Shown here: positions 1 to 9,037 of the stretch, piece by piece
Layout of the letters: the number at the start of each line of letters is the position of its first letter
Position numbering within the stretch: position 1 is the stretch's first letter
NCBI GenBank assembly: GCA_046541515.1
Contig: JBKHDD010000023.1
Location: 1 to 44,601, forward strand
DNA from: CAYFVR01 sp046541515
GTDB lineage: Bacteria; Desulfobacterota; Desulfobacteria; Desulfobacterales; Desulfococcaceae
Reading direction: 5' to 3'
DNA: 44,601 bases
Notes under the pieces: model-generated
Database searches by the model: none
What the model was told of the DNA's origin: nothing
The model's input: the letters and a program-made list of their open reading frames with translations, nothing else
Translations under genes and position numbers: made by a program

Positions 1-24
1 GAAAGCCGGCGGAATTTCCGTCAA

Positions 25-1785
25 TCAGTACTTCTCGAAATCCTCGTCGTATTCGTCCGATCGGTCGGACCCGTTGTCCAGGTGGAGGACTTCCTCCGGG
101 CCGACCACATTTCCCCCGCCGCGTTTCTGCTTCTCCTGCCGCGTTTCCCGGTGCGTCGTCGCGGAATGCCGAGCGGCGGGCGACGCAATGGATTTTCGCT
201 CGGGCGTCGATACCGCCTTTCGTCGACGGCCGGCCTGCCCTTGGCCGTTCACCTTGAAAAACGTCATGACGGAAATCAGCTGTTCCGCCTGGCCCGAAAG
301 CTCCTCGCTGGTGGAGGCCATTTCCTCGGAGGCCGATGCGTTTCGCTGGATCACGTCGTCGAGCTGCTGGATGGCCCGGTTCACCTGCTCCGCGCCGGAA
401 TCCTGCTCCCGGCAGGCGGCGCTGATCTCCTGCACCAATTCGGCGGTCTTCTGAATGCCGGGAAGAATTCGGTTCAGCATTTCCCCGGCCCGTTCGGCCA
501 CCTCCACGCTGGATACGGAGAGTTTGCCGATCTCCCCGGCGGAGTTCTGGCTGCGTTCCGCCAGCTTTCGCACCTCGGAGGCCACCACCGCGAAGCCCTT
601 GCCGTGCTCTCCGGCCCGGGCCGCCTCGATGGCCGCGTTGAGGGCCAGCAGGTCGGTCTGCCGCGCGATTTCCTCGATGACGGAGATTTTTTCCGCGATC
701 TGGCGCATGGCGGTCACCGTTTCGGAGACCGCCTGACCGCCCACCTCGGCGTCCTCGGCCGATTTGACGGCGAGGCGCTCGGTTTCCGAGGCATTGTCGG
801 CGTTCTGGCGGATGTTGGAGGCCATCTCCTCCATGGAGCTGGAAACCTCCTCGGCCGAAGCGGCCTGTTCCGCCGCGCCCTGGGACATTTCCTCGGCGCT
901 GGCCGAAAGTTCCTCCGAACCGGAGGCCACGTTGTTGGACGCCTCCTTCACGTCGGCCACGATTTCCTTGAGATTGGCCGACATGGCCTGGAGCGTTTTG
1001 GCCAGCACTCCGATTTCGTCTTCCTGATGCACGTCCAGATCGGCCTCCAAATTTCCTTGGGACAGCTCCTGGGCGAAGGTCACCCCCTTGGCCAGAGGGC
1101 CGGTAATGGACTTGGTCAGCGTGATGCCCAGCGCCAGGGCCAGCGCGGGCGCCAGGAACATGGAGATTCCCACCAGCAGTTTCAGCAGCCCGGCCTGGTC
1201 CAGGTTCTCCGCGATTTGATCATTGGTGATCCGAAGATTGTTTTCCGTGATTTCGTCGAAGGTCGCGCCCATGGTTTCGGAAATGGGTACCATGGCGCGC
1301 ACGGCGGCCCGATATTGCTCGAACAGATCGTCCTGGCGGGACGCCGCCGCGTTGGTGGCGAGCTGGTTCAAAATGTCGTCAATGGTGACGTAGATTTCCC
1401 GCCAGTCGGCGTATTCCCGGGCGAGCCGGTCCATGAGTCGCCGACCTTTCTCGGTTCGACGCGGGGTGTTTTTGAGCCCTTCCCAGGCCTCTTCCACGAT
1501 CGCCCAGCTTCTTTCCCGCTGTTCCGCGAGTTTCCGAAATGCCGCCTGGGTGTTTTCCGCGTCTTCATTGACCAGCACGTTCAGCGTCTGGGCGCGGATG
1601 ACCATTCGCTCCTGGTTGAGGGCCCCGAGATACTGAAGGTCCGGAATTCGGGTGGAACCGATATAGACCATGTCTCCGGTCATTGCCGTGACCCCGTAAA
1701 ACCCCATGCCGCCCACGGCCAGGGTGATTAGCGCCACGACCACGAAGCCGCCGATCAACTTGTATCCCATCCTGATGTTTTTCAT
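25..1785 (-). CDS. Methyl-accepting chemotaxis protein, four-helix-bundle type
   Basis: A 586-residue transmembrane chemoreceptor. A first membrane helix lies at about residues 8-28, a helical periplasmic region of about 150 residues follows (4HB_MCP-like), then a second membrane helix near 200-225, a HAMP linker and a long cytoplasmic coiled coil. The signalling hairpin tip is recognisable from EIARQTDLLALNAAIEAARA. The tail ends in DFEKY, which fits the aromatic-x-x-aromatic pentapeptide that tethers CheR/CheB in some receptors. I chose the ATG at 1785 because the 39 residues upstream of it in frame are low complexity and lie before the membrane helix. It is a close paralogue of the next receptor (2117-4204). 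The ligand is unknown. Confidence 0.93.
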   Translation of the reverse strand: MKNIRMGYKLIGGFVVVALITLAVGGMGFYGVTAMTGDMVYIGSTRIPDLQYLGALNQERMVIRAQTLNVLVNEDAENTQAAFRKLAEQRERSWAIVEEAWEGLKNTPRRTEKGRRLMDRLAREYADWREIYVTIDDILNQLATNAAASRQDDLFEQYRAAVRAMVPISETMGATFDEITENNLRITNDQIAENLDQAGLLKLLVGISMFLAPALALALGITLTKSITGPLAKGVTFAQELSQGNLEADLDVHQEDEIGVLAKTLQAMSANLKEIVADVKEASNNVASGSEELSASAEEMSQGAAEQAASAEEVSSSMEEMASNIRQNADNASETERLAVKSAEDAEVGGQAVSETVTAMRQIAEKISVIEEIARQTDLLALNAAIEAARAGEHGKGFAVVASEVRKLAERSQNSAGEIGKLSVSSVEVAERAGEMLNRILPGIQKTAELVQEISAACREQDSGAEQVNRAIQQLDDVIQRNASASEEMASTSEELSGQAEQLISVMTFFKVNGQGQAGRRRKAVSTPERKSIASPAARHSATTHRETRQEKQKRGGGNVVGPEEVLHLDNGSDRSDEYDEDFEKY

Positions 1786-2060
1786 GTGCTCGCGCCCTTT
1801 CGGAGTCGCGGCGGTCGGGCGCCGCTTCTCTCCAAAAAATGTTCCGATTTGGAATGGCTGGAAGGTGGGGGAGGTGGAGCTGGATAATGGTCCATGTTCC
1901 ATTTTATGTCAAACAAAATGTAGTCCCAAAAATCGCCCAGAAAAAATCGGGGATAGGGCGGGCGAGGGAGGACGCCCGGCGGCGATTTCCCGAAAATTCC
2001 CACTTTGTCGCGGCGGGCCATCCATTTCGTCGTTTCGCGGGCCCTTCGAAAGAGTGGCCC
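1786..2060. other. Intergenic spacer upstream of the first chemoreceptor
   Basis: Together with the terminator that follows, this is a stretch of about 330 bp without a gene. It should hold the promoter of the minus-strand receptor ending at 25. I see no clear sigma28 (TAAA-N15-GCCGATAA) or sigma54 element in it. Confidence 0.5.
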
Positions 2061-2092
2061 AAAAAATCCCCGGTACCATGGCCGCCCGGGGA
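2061..2092 (-). terminator. Rho-independent terminator after the second chemoreceptor
   Basis: Read on the minus strand, TCCCCGG and CCGGGGA pair (2086-2092 with 2067-2073) around a 12-nt loop and are followed by six T (the A-run at 2061-2066). It lies about 25 bp past the stop codon of the receptor at 2117, so the two paralogous receptors are probably transcribed separately. Confidence 0.85.
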
Positions 2093-2116
2093 TCGTGAAC
2101 TCGTTTTTTCGAAATA

Positions 2117-4204
2117 TCAGTATTTTTCGAACTCGTCGTCATGCTCGTCGCGTCGCCCCCCGTTGTCCAGGTGGAGCAGCTCGTTCGGGCCGACCACGTT
2201 GCCTTCCTTTTTCTTGCGCGGCGCGAGTTTCCTTTCGGGAAAATGGGGCAAAGGCCGCTTGGAAGAGCCCGCCGGCGGCTTGGCCCCGCCGGTTCCGGCC
2301 ATTTTTCGTTGTCCAGGGCGGTCTTCCCGCCCGTTGACCTTGAAAAAGGAGATGGAACTCAGGAGTTGTTCGGCCTGGCCGGAAAGCTCCTCGCTGGTGG
2401 ATGCCATCTCCTCGGAGGCCGAGGCGTTTCGCTGAATCACTTCGTCGAGCTGCTGGATGGCCTTGTTGACCTGGTCCGCCCCGGAATCCTGCTCGCGGCA
2501 GGCCGCGCTGATTTCCTGAACCAGCTCCGCCGTTTTCTGGATGTCCGGCACGATTTGGGTCAGCATTTTCCCGGCCCGTTCCGCCACCTCCACGCTGGAG
2601 GCGGACAGCTTGCCGATTTCTCCGGCGGAGTTTTGGCTGCGTTCGGCCAGTTTCCGAACTTCGGAGGCCACCACCGCGAAGCCCTTGCCGTGCTCCCCGG
2701 CCCGGGCCGCCTCGATGGCGGCGTTGAGGGCCAACAGGTCGGTCTGCCGGGCGATTTCCTCGATGACGGAGATTTTTTCCGCGATCTGCCGCATGGCCAC
2801 CACCGTTTCGGAGACCGCCTGGCCGCCGGCCTCGGCGTCCTCGGCGGATTTGAGGGCGATGCGCTCCGTCTCCGAGGCGTTGTCGGCGTTTTGGCGGATG
2901 TTGGAGGCCATCTGCTCCATGGAGCTGGAAACCTCCTCGGCCGAGGCGGCCTGTTCCGCCGCGCCCTGGGACATCTCCTCGGCGCTGGCGGAAAGCTCCT
3001 CGGAACCCGAGGCCACGTTGTTGGAGGCCTCCTTCACGTCCACCACGATGTCCCGCAGCCGGGCGATCATGCCCCGCAGGGCGTCGGCCAGGGTGCCCAC
3101 TTCGTCCCGCTGGTCGATGTCGATGGTGGCGGTCAGATTGCCCTCCGCCACCGAGCGGGCGAAATCGACCCCTTGCAGCATGGGGCCCACGATGCCCCGG
3201 GTGATGACCATGGCGATGACGATTCCGGCGATCAGGGCGACGACGAGACCGACGATCATGACGAAGGAGGAGCGGCTCAGGGATTCGGAGGCTTGCTTCG
3301 CGATGTCCAGGGTCTCCTCAACGCCTTTTTCCGATGTGGCTTCCGTTTGCCCCAGTACGCCAAAAGCGGCCGTCAACCGCTGTTCAGCCAGGTTCCGAAG
3401 TTCCCGGTTGGCCGAAAGAAAGCCTTCCATGGCGCTTTTGTAGTCGTTTGCGGAGTCCTCGATGGCGGAGATGTCTTTCATGTCTTGTTCCAGGCGGGTC
3501 ACCGGCCGCAGCGTCTCGATTCCCCGCTCAATTTCGGCGAAGCGCTGAATGGCTTCCCGGAGAAGTTCCATTTGGCGGGTCGCCTGGGCTTTGAAATTTT
3601 CAACCCGCGCTTGGTTGCCCAGGTCGATGATGTCGTTTATTAGATTGATTTTCAGAAGTCTTTCCTTGAGGACCGCGTCCCCGGCGTCTTGTTCGATTTC
3701 GTTTTCCATTTGTCGGTTTTGGCTGTTCAAATAGGCGCCGCAACTTTCCAGGAAAAGGTTCCCGGCACTTTCCATTGCCTCCCGGACCCTTTCAATCCTG
3801 TCGTTTTGACGAATCGTTTTCTCCAGAAGGGATTCGTACGCGGCCAACCGTTCTTTGGAAACCGGTATCGCCTCTTTTAGTTTTTCGAGGTGATCCGAAT
3901 TGTCGGCGAGCGTTTTCGCTTCTTCCACTTTGGCCTGGGCTTCGTTCAAAAACTTTCGACCATCTTCCAAATATTTTTCCCCATTGGTAAAGACGTATCC
4001 TTGAAGATGAAAATAGGCCATCAGTGCATTGCGCTCGATTTCGTTGGCCACTTCCACTTCTGGAACGAACTCGGTGGCCAGGTTCGTGGCGTCTTCCGCC
4101 ACCATCATCATGTTGACGATGGCCAGGCCGCCCAAAATACAGGCGATGGCGATGAGCAGACCAAAGCCGATTCCCATTTTCGCGGACAATTTCAAGTTTT
4201 TCAT
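2117..4204 (-). CDS. Methyl-accepting chemotaxis protein with long helical sensor
   Basis: A 695-residue chemoreceptor. One membrane helix sits at about residues 8-30 and another near 315-340. Between them is a helical periplasmic region of about 280 residues, the size of the helical bimodular (HBM) sensors, several of which bind organic acids; the HBM assignment is my inference. HAMP and signalling domains follow, and the tip region is nearly identical to that of the receptor ending at 25. The protein ends EFEKY, again an aromatic-x-x-aromatic tail, preceded by the shared element NVVGPNELLHLDNG. The start at 4204 is set by a GGGAGG box 6-7 nt upstream; an in-frame ATG 21 bp earlier is less well placed. 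Confidence 0.93.
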   Translation of the reverse strand: MKNLKLSAKMGIGFGLLIAIACILGGLAIVNMMMVAEDATNLATEFVPEVEVANEIERNALMAYFHLQGYVFTNGEKYLEDGRKFLNEAQAKVEEAKTLADNSDHLEKLKEAIPVSKERLAAYESLLEKTIRQNDRIERVREAMESAGNLFLESCGAYLNSQNRQMENEIEQDAGDAVLKERLLKINLINDIIDLGNQARVENFKAQATRQMELLREAIQRFAEIERGIETLRPVTRLEQDMKDISAIEDSANDYKSAMEGFLSANRELRNLAEQRLTAAFGVLGQTEATSEKGVEETLDIAKQASESLSRSSFVMIVGLVVALIAGIVIAMVITRGIVGPMLQGVDFARSVAEGNLTATIDIDQRDEVGTLADALRGMIARLRDIVVDVKEASNNVASGSEELSASAEEMSQGAAEQAASAEEVSSSMEQMASNIRQNADNASETERIALKSAEDAEAGGQAVSETVVAMRQIAEKISVIEEIARQTDLLALNAAIEAARAGEHGKGFAVVASEVRKLAERSQNSAGEIGKLSASSVEVAERAGKMLTQIVPDIQKTAELVQEISAACREQDSGADQVNKAIQQLDEVIQRNASASEEMASTSEELSGQAEQLLSSISFFKVNGREDRPGQRKMAGTGGAKPPAGSSKRPLPHFPERKLAPRKKKEGNVVGPNELLHLDNGGRRDEHDDEFEKY

Positions 4205-4380
4205 GGCGCCCTCCCTCGTTTGCATGAATGAAAAAACGATTGCAAAGCGTTTCTTGCTAAATTTTTTGTTTGAAATTTACTGAACCAAGCTCCTTCTTCT
4301 CCGAAACTTCTTCGGATCGCGGGCCTTGCCTCCTCTGGAAGGGCGTCCACCGGCGGGCCGAATCATCTGGCGCCGGTTAT

Positions 4381-4848
4381 TTATTTTTGGATGGGAATCG
4401 CATTGCACCGCTTTTCGGCGCGGAGCAAACGATCCACGGCCGTCATCAGCTCTCGACGGCCGATGGGTTTGGCCAAAAAGCAATCGATGCCGACGGCCTT
4501 GGCTTGTTCTTCCATCCGGCGGTCCCCGAAACCGGACAGCATCAGAATCGGGACCTTGGGACGAACGCGGCGGATGACGGCAACCATTTTTTCACCCGGC
4601 AGACCCGGCATTTTGGAATCGGTGATCACCAGGTCGAAGCGATCGGGCGCCTGTTGGAATGTGCGGAGCCCTTCGTCGCCCCGGGACGCGCAGACGACGG
4701 AATGGCCCCCGCTGCTCAGAAGGAGTCGCAGCACATCCCGAACCGTCGGTTCGTCTTCCACCACCAGAATTCGGGCGGTTCCCGCCGCCATCGGGACGTC
4801 CCCTCCTGGCCCGTTTGTGCGCCGCGGATCGGGTTCGGCGATTTTCAT
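4381..4848 (-). CDS. Stand-alone response regulator receiver protein
   Basis: A 155-residue single-domain receiver. The acidic pocket is ILVVEDE at about residues 27-33, the phosphoacceptor is Asp77 in VITDSKMPG, the switch Ser lies in LMLSGFGD and the conserved Lys in FLAKPI. There is no output domain, so it should act by protein contact, as CheY- or Spo0F-like proteins do. Its ATG overlaps the stop of the upstream gene (ATGA at 4845-4848), showing translational coupling. A start at Met20 would still keep the whole receiver domain. Nearby chemoreceptors make a chemotaxis-linked role possible, but no CheA lies in the window. Confidence 0.88.
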   Translation of the reverse strand: MKIAEPDPRRTNGPGGDVPMAAGTARILVVEDEPTVRDVLRLLLSSGGHSVVCASRGDEGLRTFQQAPDRFDLVITDSKMPGLPGEKMVAVIRRVRPKVPILMLSGFGDRRMEEQAKAVGIDCFLAKPIGRRELMTAVDRLLRAEKRCNAIPIQK

Positions 4849-5264
4849 ACCGTTTTCCTCTCTCTTGGGGATTCCGCCGGGCGGCCGAGCAGCCGCGCCA
4901 GAACCGCAAACACGTCCCCCAAATCCCCGTCGGCAAATCCGATGTAGCGAGGGAAGAACCCGTGGCCGGCCGCGATGGTCTCCGGCGTTCGGTCCGGCAG
5001 CACCATCACAACCCGGTGGGTGGCCACCAGCAGGGGACGAAGACGCGAGAGTTGCCGAAGGGTTGAAAGCGAGGCGGGGCAAAGAAGGACCAGGTCGGTT
5101 CGGGGGCTTCCGGGTTTGCAAAGGCGGCGTTCAAGGCCCGCCACGGTGCGGTACGCCTTTCGGGAGGCGCCGTTGACCAGGGACCGGATTCCCGCCTCCA
5201 ATTGGGCTCCCGCCGGATGGTCGGCGTCCGCGTACAGCACCACAATGTCGGTTTCCGGAAGCAT
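4845..5264 (-). CDS. Uncharacterised protein, possibly a degenerate receiver domain
   Basis: A 139-residue protein that I do not recognise by name. It alternates hydrophobic strands and helices (DIVVLYADAD, TDLVLLCPASL, RVVMVLPD and a final YIGFADGDLGDVFAVLARLL), the rhythm of a response-regulator receiver, but it has no Asp/Lys constellation in the right places. The start at 5264 is chosen for the GGGGGGAA box 7 nt upstream; the in-frame extension to 5369 is unlikely. It is coupled by ATGA overlap to the receiver protein that follows, so the two probably work together. A pseudo-receiver is my inference; another alpha/beta fold is possible. Confidence 0.65.
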   Translation of the reverse strand: MLPETDIVVLYADADHPAGAQLEAGIRSLVNGASRKAYRTVAGLERRLCKPGSPRTDLVLLCPASLSTLRQLSRLRPLLVATHRVVMVLPDRTPETIAAGHGFFPRYIGFADGDLGDVFAVLARLLGRPAESPRERKTV

Positions 5265-5449
5265 TTGGTCGTTCCCCCCAATGAAATGGCGGCGGGCCGG
5301 GCGGAACGGCAAGGAAATCCGTTTCGGGTCGCCGGGCGCGTTTATGCCGCTTTTGTGAATTTTTACCAAGCAAGGGGGGCGCCATAAACGGCAAGTGGAA
5401 ATGGCAAGGATTTTTTGGAGGAGTCGGCGGAAGGTTGTTTGGAATCATC

Positions 5450-5493
5450 GGACGAATGTTCCAAAAAACGAACATTCGTCCAAATTCATGAAT
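5450..5493. repeat. 11-bp inverted repeat and adjacent 10-bp palindrome
   Basis: GGACGAATGTT (5450-5460) is repeated exactly inverted as AACATTCGTCC (5471-5481) with a 10-nt spacer, and the palindrome ATTCATGAAT follows at 5484-5493. It lies between the stop of the NtrC-type regulator (5497) and the next minus-strand operon. No T-run follows on the minus strand, so it reads more like a protein-binding site than an intrinsic terminator. Confidence 0.5.
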
Positions 5494-5496
5494 GGA

Positions 5497-6990
5497 TCAT
5501 TGCGGCCATCCCATGCGGGACACGCCCCGCTTTTTCATGAGTTGGTAAAGGGTGGTGCGGCCCAGACCGGAGATTCGGCAGGCGTCGCGGATGCGGCCCC
5601 GGGTAAGCGCCATGAGGTCGTTGAGGTAGCGGGTTTCCGCCCGGGCAAGCAGCGACTCCCGGTATTCCTTCAGGGTGGGAAATTCGCCGGCGGCCGGCGG
5701 GAGCGGCTCCATGGGTTGCTCGGTCGACTCCCCGGGACCGGTTTCTTCGGCGGGCGGCGGGAGCGCGTCCGGTTCGTCTGCATCCGGCTTGCGGGGCATC
5801 CGGCGAGACAGTCCGGAGCGGGCTTTCTGAATGCGAATGCGCTCGGGCAGGTGGCGGGCGAAGAGAATCGATTCGCCGGGGGTGTCCGCGAAAACCCCTT
5901 CCAAGGTATGAATCAGTTCCCGGATGTTTCCCGGCCAGTCGAATTCGCGCAGGGCTTCCAAAAAATCGGGGGAAACCTGCTTGGGCGGATGGCCGGTGCG
6001 GGCGCTGATGCGTTCCATGAAATGGGCGACCAGCGTTCGGATGTCCTCGTTCCGGCCTCGGATGGGCGGCAGTTCCATGGCCATCGCCCGCAACCGATAG
6101 AGCAGGTCCCGCCGGAACCGGCCGTCCGCGGCCATGGTTTCCAGATCGCGATGGGTGGCTGCCGCAAGGCGAAAATCGCTGGTCATCTCCTCCCGGGCGC
6201 CCACGGGTCGGAACCGGCGCTCCTGAAGAACCCGGAGAAAGGATTTTTGAATCCCTGGCGGCAGTTCCCCGACCTCGTCCAGGAAAAGGGTGCCGCCGTG
6301 GGCCTGCCGAACCAGCCCCTCGCGGTCCCGGTCGGCGCCGGTAAATGCGCCCCGAACGTGGCCGAACAGCGCGCTTTCCACCAGGGTTTCGGGCAGGGCC
6401 GCGCAATCGACCACCACGAAGTTGCGGTTCGCCCGGCGGCTGTTGGCGTGGATGTTCCGGGCCACCAGCTCTTTGCCGGTGCCGGTTTCCCCGGTGATCA
6501 AAACCGGCGCGTCGCTGGCCGCGGCGTGGCGGATGAAGTCCAGGCAGGCCTGATGGGCCGCGCTGGCGCCCACCAGTCCTTCGATGCGCAATGGCTCAGG
6601 CGGCGTTTCCCGGGCTCGCCGGGCGGATCGATAGGCCAGGGTGCGTTCCAGCAGGGAGACAATGGCGTCCCGGGAAAAAGGCTTGAGCAGATAATCCCAG
6701 GCGCCCCGGCGGATGGCCAGTTCCGCGTCGGTCCGGTCTCCATGACCGGTAATCACCACCACCTCGGGGGCGGAGGGTCCTTCCCGGAGCGACGGAACCG
6801 CGTCCACGCCTCGGCCGTCGGGCATCTGGACGTCCAGAAAGACCAAGTCCGACGGCCATTCCCGCGCAAGACGAATGCCATCGGCCAGGGTATGGGCCAT
6901 TTCAACCCGGTGGCGGCCTAGGCGGCGGATCAGTTTGGCCAGCAACCGGCACACGGCCGGGTCGTCGTCGATAATGAGCACGTCCGCCAT
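5497..6990 (-). CDS. Sigma54-dependent NtrC-family response regulator
   Basis: A 497-residue transcription activator. The N-terminal receiver has phosphoacceptor Asp53 (VFLDVQMPDG). A central AAA+ domain carries Walker A GETGTGKE, the sigma54-contact loop GAFTGA and Walker B GGTLFLDEVGE. The C-terminus ends in a Fis-type helix-turn-helix (LTRGRIRDACRISGLGRTTL). It should hydrolyse ATP to open sigma54 promoters when phosphorylated. No cognate histidine kinase lies beside it, and its target genes cannot be told from this window. The linker before the HTH (about 395-440) is rich in Pro, Glu and Ala. Confidence 0.93.
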   Translation of the reverse strand: MADVLIIDDDPAVCRLLAKLIRRLGRHRVEMAHTLADGIRLAREWPSDLVFLDVQMPDGRGVDAVPSLREGPSAPEVVVITGHGDRTDAELAIRRGAWDYLLKPFSRDAIVSLLERTLAYRSARRARETPPEPLRIEGLVGASAAHQACLDFIRHAAASDAPVLITGETGTGKELVARNIHANSRRANRNFVVVDCAALPETLVESALFGHVRGAFTGADRDREGLVRQAHGGTLFLDEVGELPPGIQKSFLRVLQERRFRPVGAREEMTSDFRLAAATHRDLETMAADGRFRRDLLYRLRAMAMELPPIRGRNEDIRTLVAHFMERISARTGHPPKQVSPDFLEALREFDWPGNIRELIHTLEGVFADTPGESILFARHLPERIRIQKARSGLSRRMPRKPDADEPDALPPPAEETGPGESTEQPMEPLPPAAGEFPTLKEYRESLLARAETRYLNDLMALTRGRIRDACRISGLGRTTLYQLMKKRGVSRMGWPQ

Positions 6991-7041
6991 GGATACGCTC
7001 GTTTCATCCGGAGCGGCGAAAGGGACGCCGAACGCGGGGCC

Positions 7042-7070
7042 GGGGCCGAATTCGCACGTCGGCCCCTTTT
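7042..7070. repeat. GC-rich hairpin between regulator and Cache receptor genes
   Basis: GGGGCCGA (7042-7049) pairs with TCGGCCCC (7059-7066) and is followed by TTTT on the plus strand. The genes on both sides are on the minus strand, where no T-run follows, so its terminator role is uncertain. A ten-G homopolymer follows at 7073-7082. Confidence 0.4.
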
Positions 7071-7150
7071 CTGGGGGGGGGGCGAAGCCGCCCGGGGAAT
7101 TTTCATTCAGGCCGGCATTCTACCGAAGCGCCGACTTTCTGTAAAGCGCC

Positions 7151-9037
7151 TCATCCGCGGCCCTTCGGCGCGGGAAGCGCGGGCCGGTCGCCCTCCGCCA
7201 GTGGGCGAGGGCGCCTTCCGCGCGGGGGGCTCCGATCCGTATCGCTCCGATCCGTATCGAAGGATCCGCCCGACCCGTTCACCGCCCGATGGCCCTGCAC
7301 CACCCGGACCAGCCGCTGGACGATGTCCCGCATCTCGTCGGAAAGGGCGTGCATTTCCTCGGCCGCCGCCGCGGCCTCTTCGGCGTTGGCGGCGTTGCTC
7401 TGGACCACTTTGTCCATCTCGAACATGGCATGGTTGATTTGCCGAATGCCGGCGGCCTGTTCCCGGCCCGCCTCCACCAGCTCTCCCACCAGTTCGCCAA
7501 CCTTTCGGTTCCGGTCCAGGGTGATGTCGAATTGGCTTCGGGTCTTCTCCATGGCTTCCACGCCTTCGTGGATTTCCTTTAGCGTGGCGCCGATCCGCTC
7601 TTGGGTGTCCCGGGCGGCGTCGGCGGCCCGGATGGCGAGGCGACGAACCTCGCCGGCCACCACCGCGAAGCCGGCCCCGGCCTCTCCGGCCCGGGCGGCC
7701 TCGATGGCGGCGTTCAAGGCCAGCAGGTTGGTTTGAAAGGCGATTTCGTCGATGCCCCGGACAATTTGGCTGACGGCGTCGCCTTGGTCCCGGATGGCGG
7801 CCATCCGGGCCTCCGCGGCCTTCATGGCCGAGGCGGCCGCTTCCAGGGCGGCGAACGCCTCGTCCCGGAGCGTCTGCATTTGGTCCGCGCCGTCGGCATT
7901 CCGTCCCGTGAGGGCCGACACTTCTTCCAGAGACGCGGAGGTTTCCTCCACCGACGCGGCCTGTTCCGACGCCCCTTCGGCGAGCGATTGACCCGTGGCG
8001 GAGACTTCCCCCGAGGCGGCCGCCACGCGTTGGGCCGTTCCCCGGAGCTGTTCCACCGATTCCAGAATGGGCCGGCTCAGGTTCCGTGCCGTCCAGAGGG
8101 TGGAAACCATGACCACCAAAAGGAAGACGACCCCAAAGGTCAGGAGGGTCCATTGGATTCGACGGGAGGCGGCGAAGAATTCGTCTCGATTCTGGGTGGT
8201 CACCACCGTCCATCCGCTGATGGGCACGGGCGCGAAACCGGCCACCTTGGGCGTTCCCTTGAAGACGTAATTTTCAATGCCTTTTTCCCGGGCGGATATG
8301 CGGACGGCGATTTCCTCCATGCCCTCGATTTCGTCCACGTCGGCTTCCATGATCAACGAGGGGTCCGGGTGCGCAACGACGAGGCCGTTTCGATCCAGCA
8401 CAAAGGGATAGCCGGTTTCGCCGACCGGATTTTCGGTAATGACGGCTTTCAAAAATTCGGTGGTCATGACCAGAACCAGGGCCGAAACCACCTGTTTCCG
8501 GTTGTCCAGGACCGGGGCGCAAATGGGCGCCACCGGTTTTCCGCTGACCTTGGAAGCGACCGGATCGCCCACGAAAACCTTTCCGGTTTCCATGGTTCGC
8601 TGAAAGTAATCCCGTTCGGCCACGGAAACGCCCTTATATTTTCCCTGGTTTCCGTCGGCGTAAATCCGGCCGGAGGGGTCGGCCACGAAAATGCTTTCAT
8701 AATCCTGGCCGATATGTTCCATGGAGTTGGTGAGCTTTCGAGTCAGGTGGCCGATATGGCCGACGGCGGCGGTTTCGCCGTTCCGGATCAACTGAACCGC
8801 GGTGTCCACGGTGGTGTTTCCGGCGGCCAGTTCGCGGGCCAGCTTGACCTCTTCGCTTAAAAAAAGCTGGGTCATTTCCGCCAGATTGCGAGAAACGGTT
8901 CGGATTTGTTCCCGCCCCGCTTGTTCCAGGGCGTCGGTGGAGATGGTCATGGCGATGACTGCGGCGGCGACCAGCGGAACGGTGGAAAGCAGCACGCCGC
9001 CAACCATCAGTTTGAATCTGAGGGATCGCTTCTTCAT
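7151..9037 (-). CDS. Methyl-accepting chemotaxis protein with Cache sensor
   Basis: A 628-residue chemoreceptor. A first membrane helix at about residues 10-32 is followed by a periplasmic region of about 250 residues with the dCache pattern (VADPSGRIYADG, ERDYFQRTMETGKVFVGDP and a C-terminal lobe ending VPISGWTVVTTQNRDEF), then a second membrane helix near 285-308. The signalling domain contains GIDEIAFQTNLLALNAAIEA. Cache domains usually bind small metabolites directly. Unlike the two receptors at the left end, it has no aromatic pentapeptide tail; it ends in an Arg/Pro-rich stretch containing a duplicated DTDRS. AAGGAG about 7 nt upstream supports the start at 9037. Confidence 0.93.
   Translation of the reverse strand: MKKRSLRFKLMVGGVLLSTVPLVAAAVIAMTISTDALEQAGREQIRTVSRNLAEMTQLFLSEEVKLARELAAGNTTVDTAVQLIRNGETAAVGHIGHLTRKLTNSMEHIGQDYESIFVADPSGRIYADGNQGKYKGVSVAERDYFQRTMETGKVFVGDPVASKVSGKPVAPICAPVLDNRKQVVSALVLVMTTEFLKAVITENPVGETGYPFVLDRNGLVVAHPDPSLIMEADVDEIEGMEEIAVRISAREKGIENYVFKGTPKVAGFAPVPISGWTVVTTQNRDEFFAASRRIQWTLLTFGVVFLLVVMVSTLWTARNLSRPILESVEQLRGTAQRVAAASGEVSATGQSLAEGASEQAASVEETSASLEEVSALTGRNADGADQMQTLRDEAFAALEAAASAMKAAEARMAAIRDQGDAVSQIVRGIDEIAFQTNLLALNAAIEAARAGEAGAGFAVVAGEVRRLAIRAADAARDTQERIGATLKEIHEGVEAMEKTRSQFDITLDRNRKVGELVGELVEAGREQAAGIRQINHAMFEMDKVVQSNAANAEEAAAAAEEMHALSDEMRDIVQRLVRVVQGHRAVNGSGGSFDTDRSDTDRSPPRGRRPRPLAEGDRPALPAPKGRG

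Noticed and set aside
7073..7082. A ten-G tract as a phase-variation switch
   Set aside because: It lies between two genes, outside any coding frame and well away from obvious promoter elements, so there is no evidence that its length would matter.
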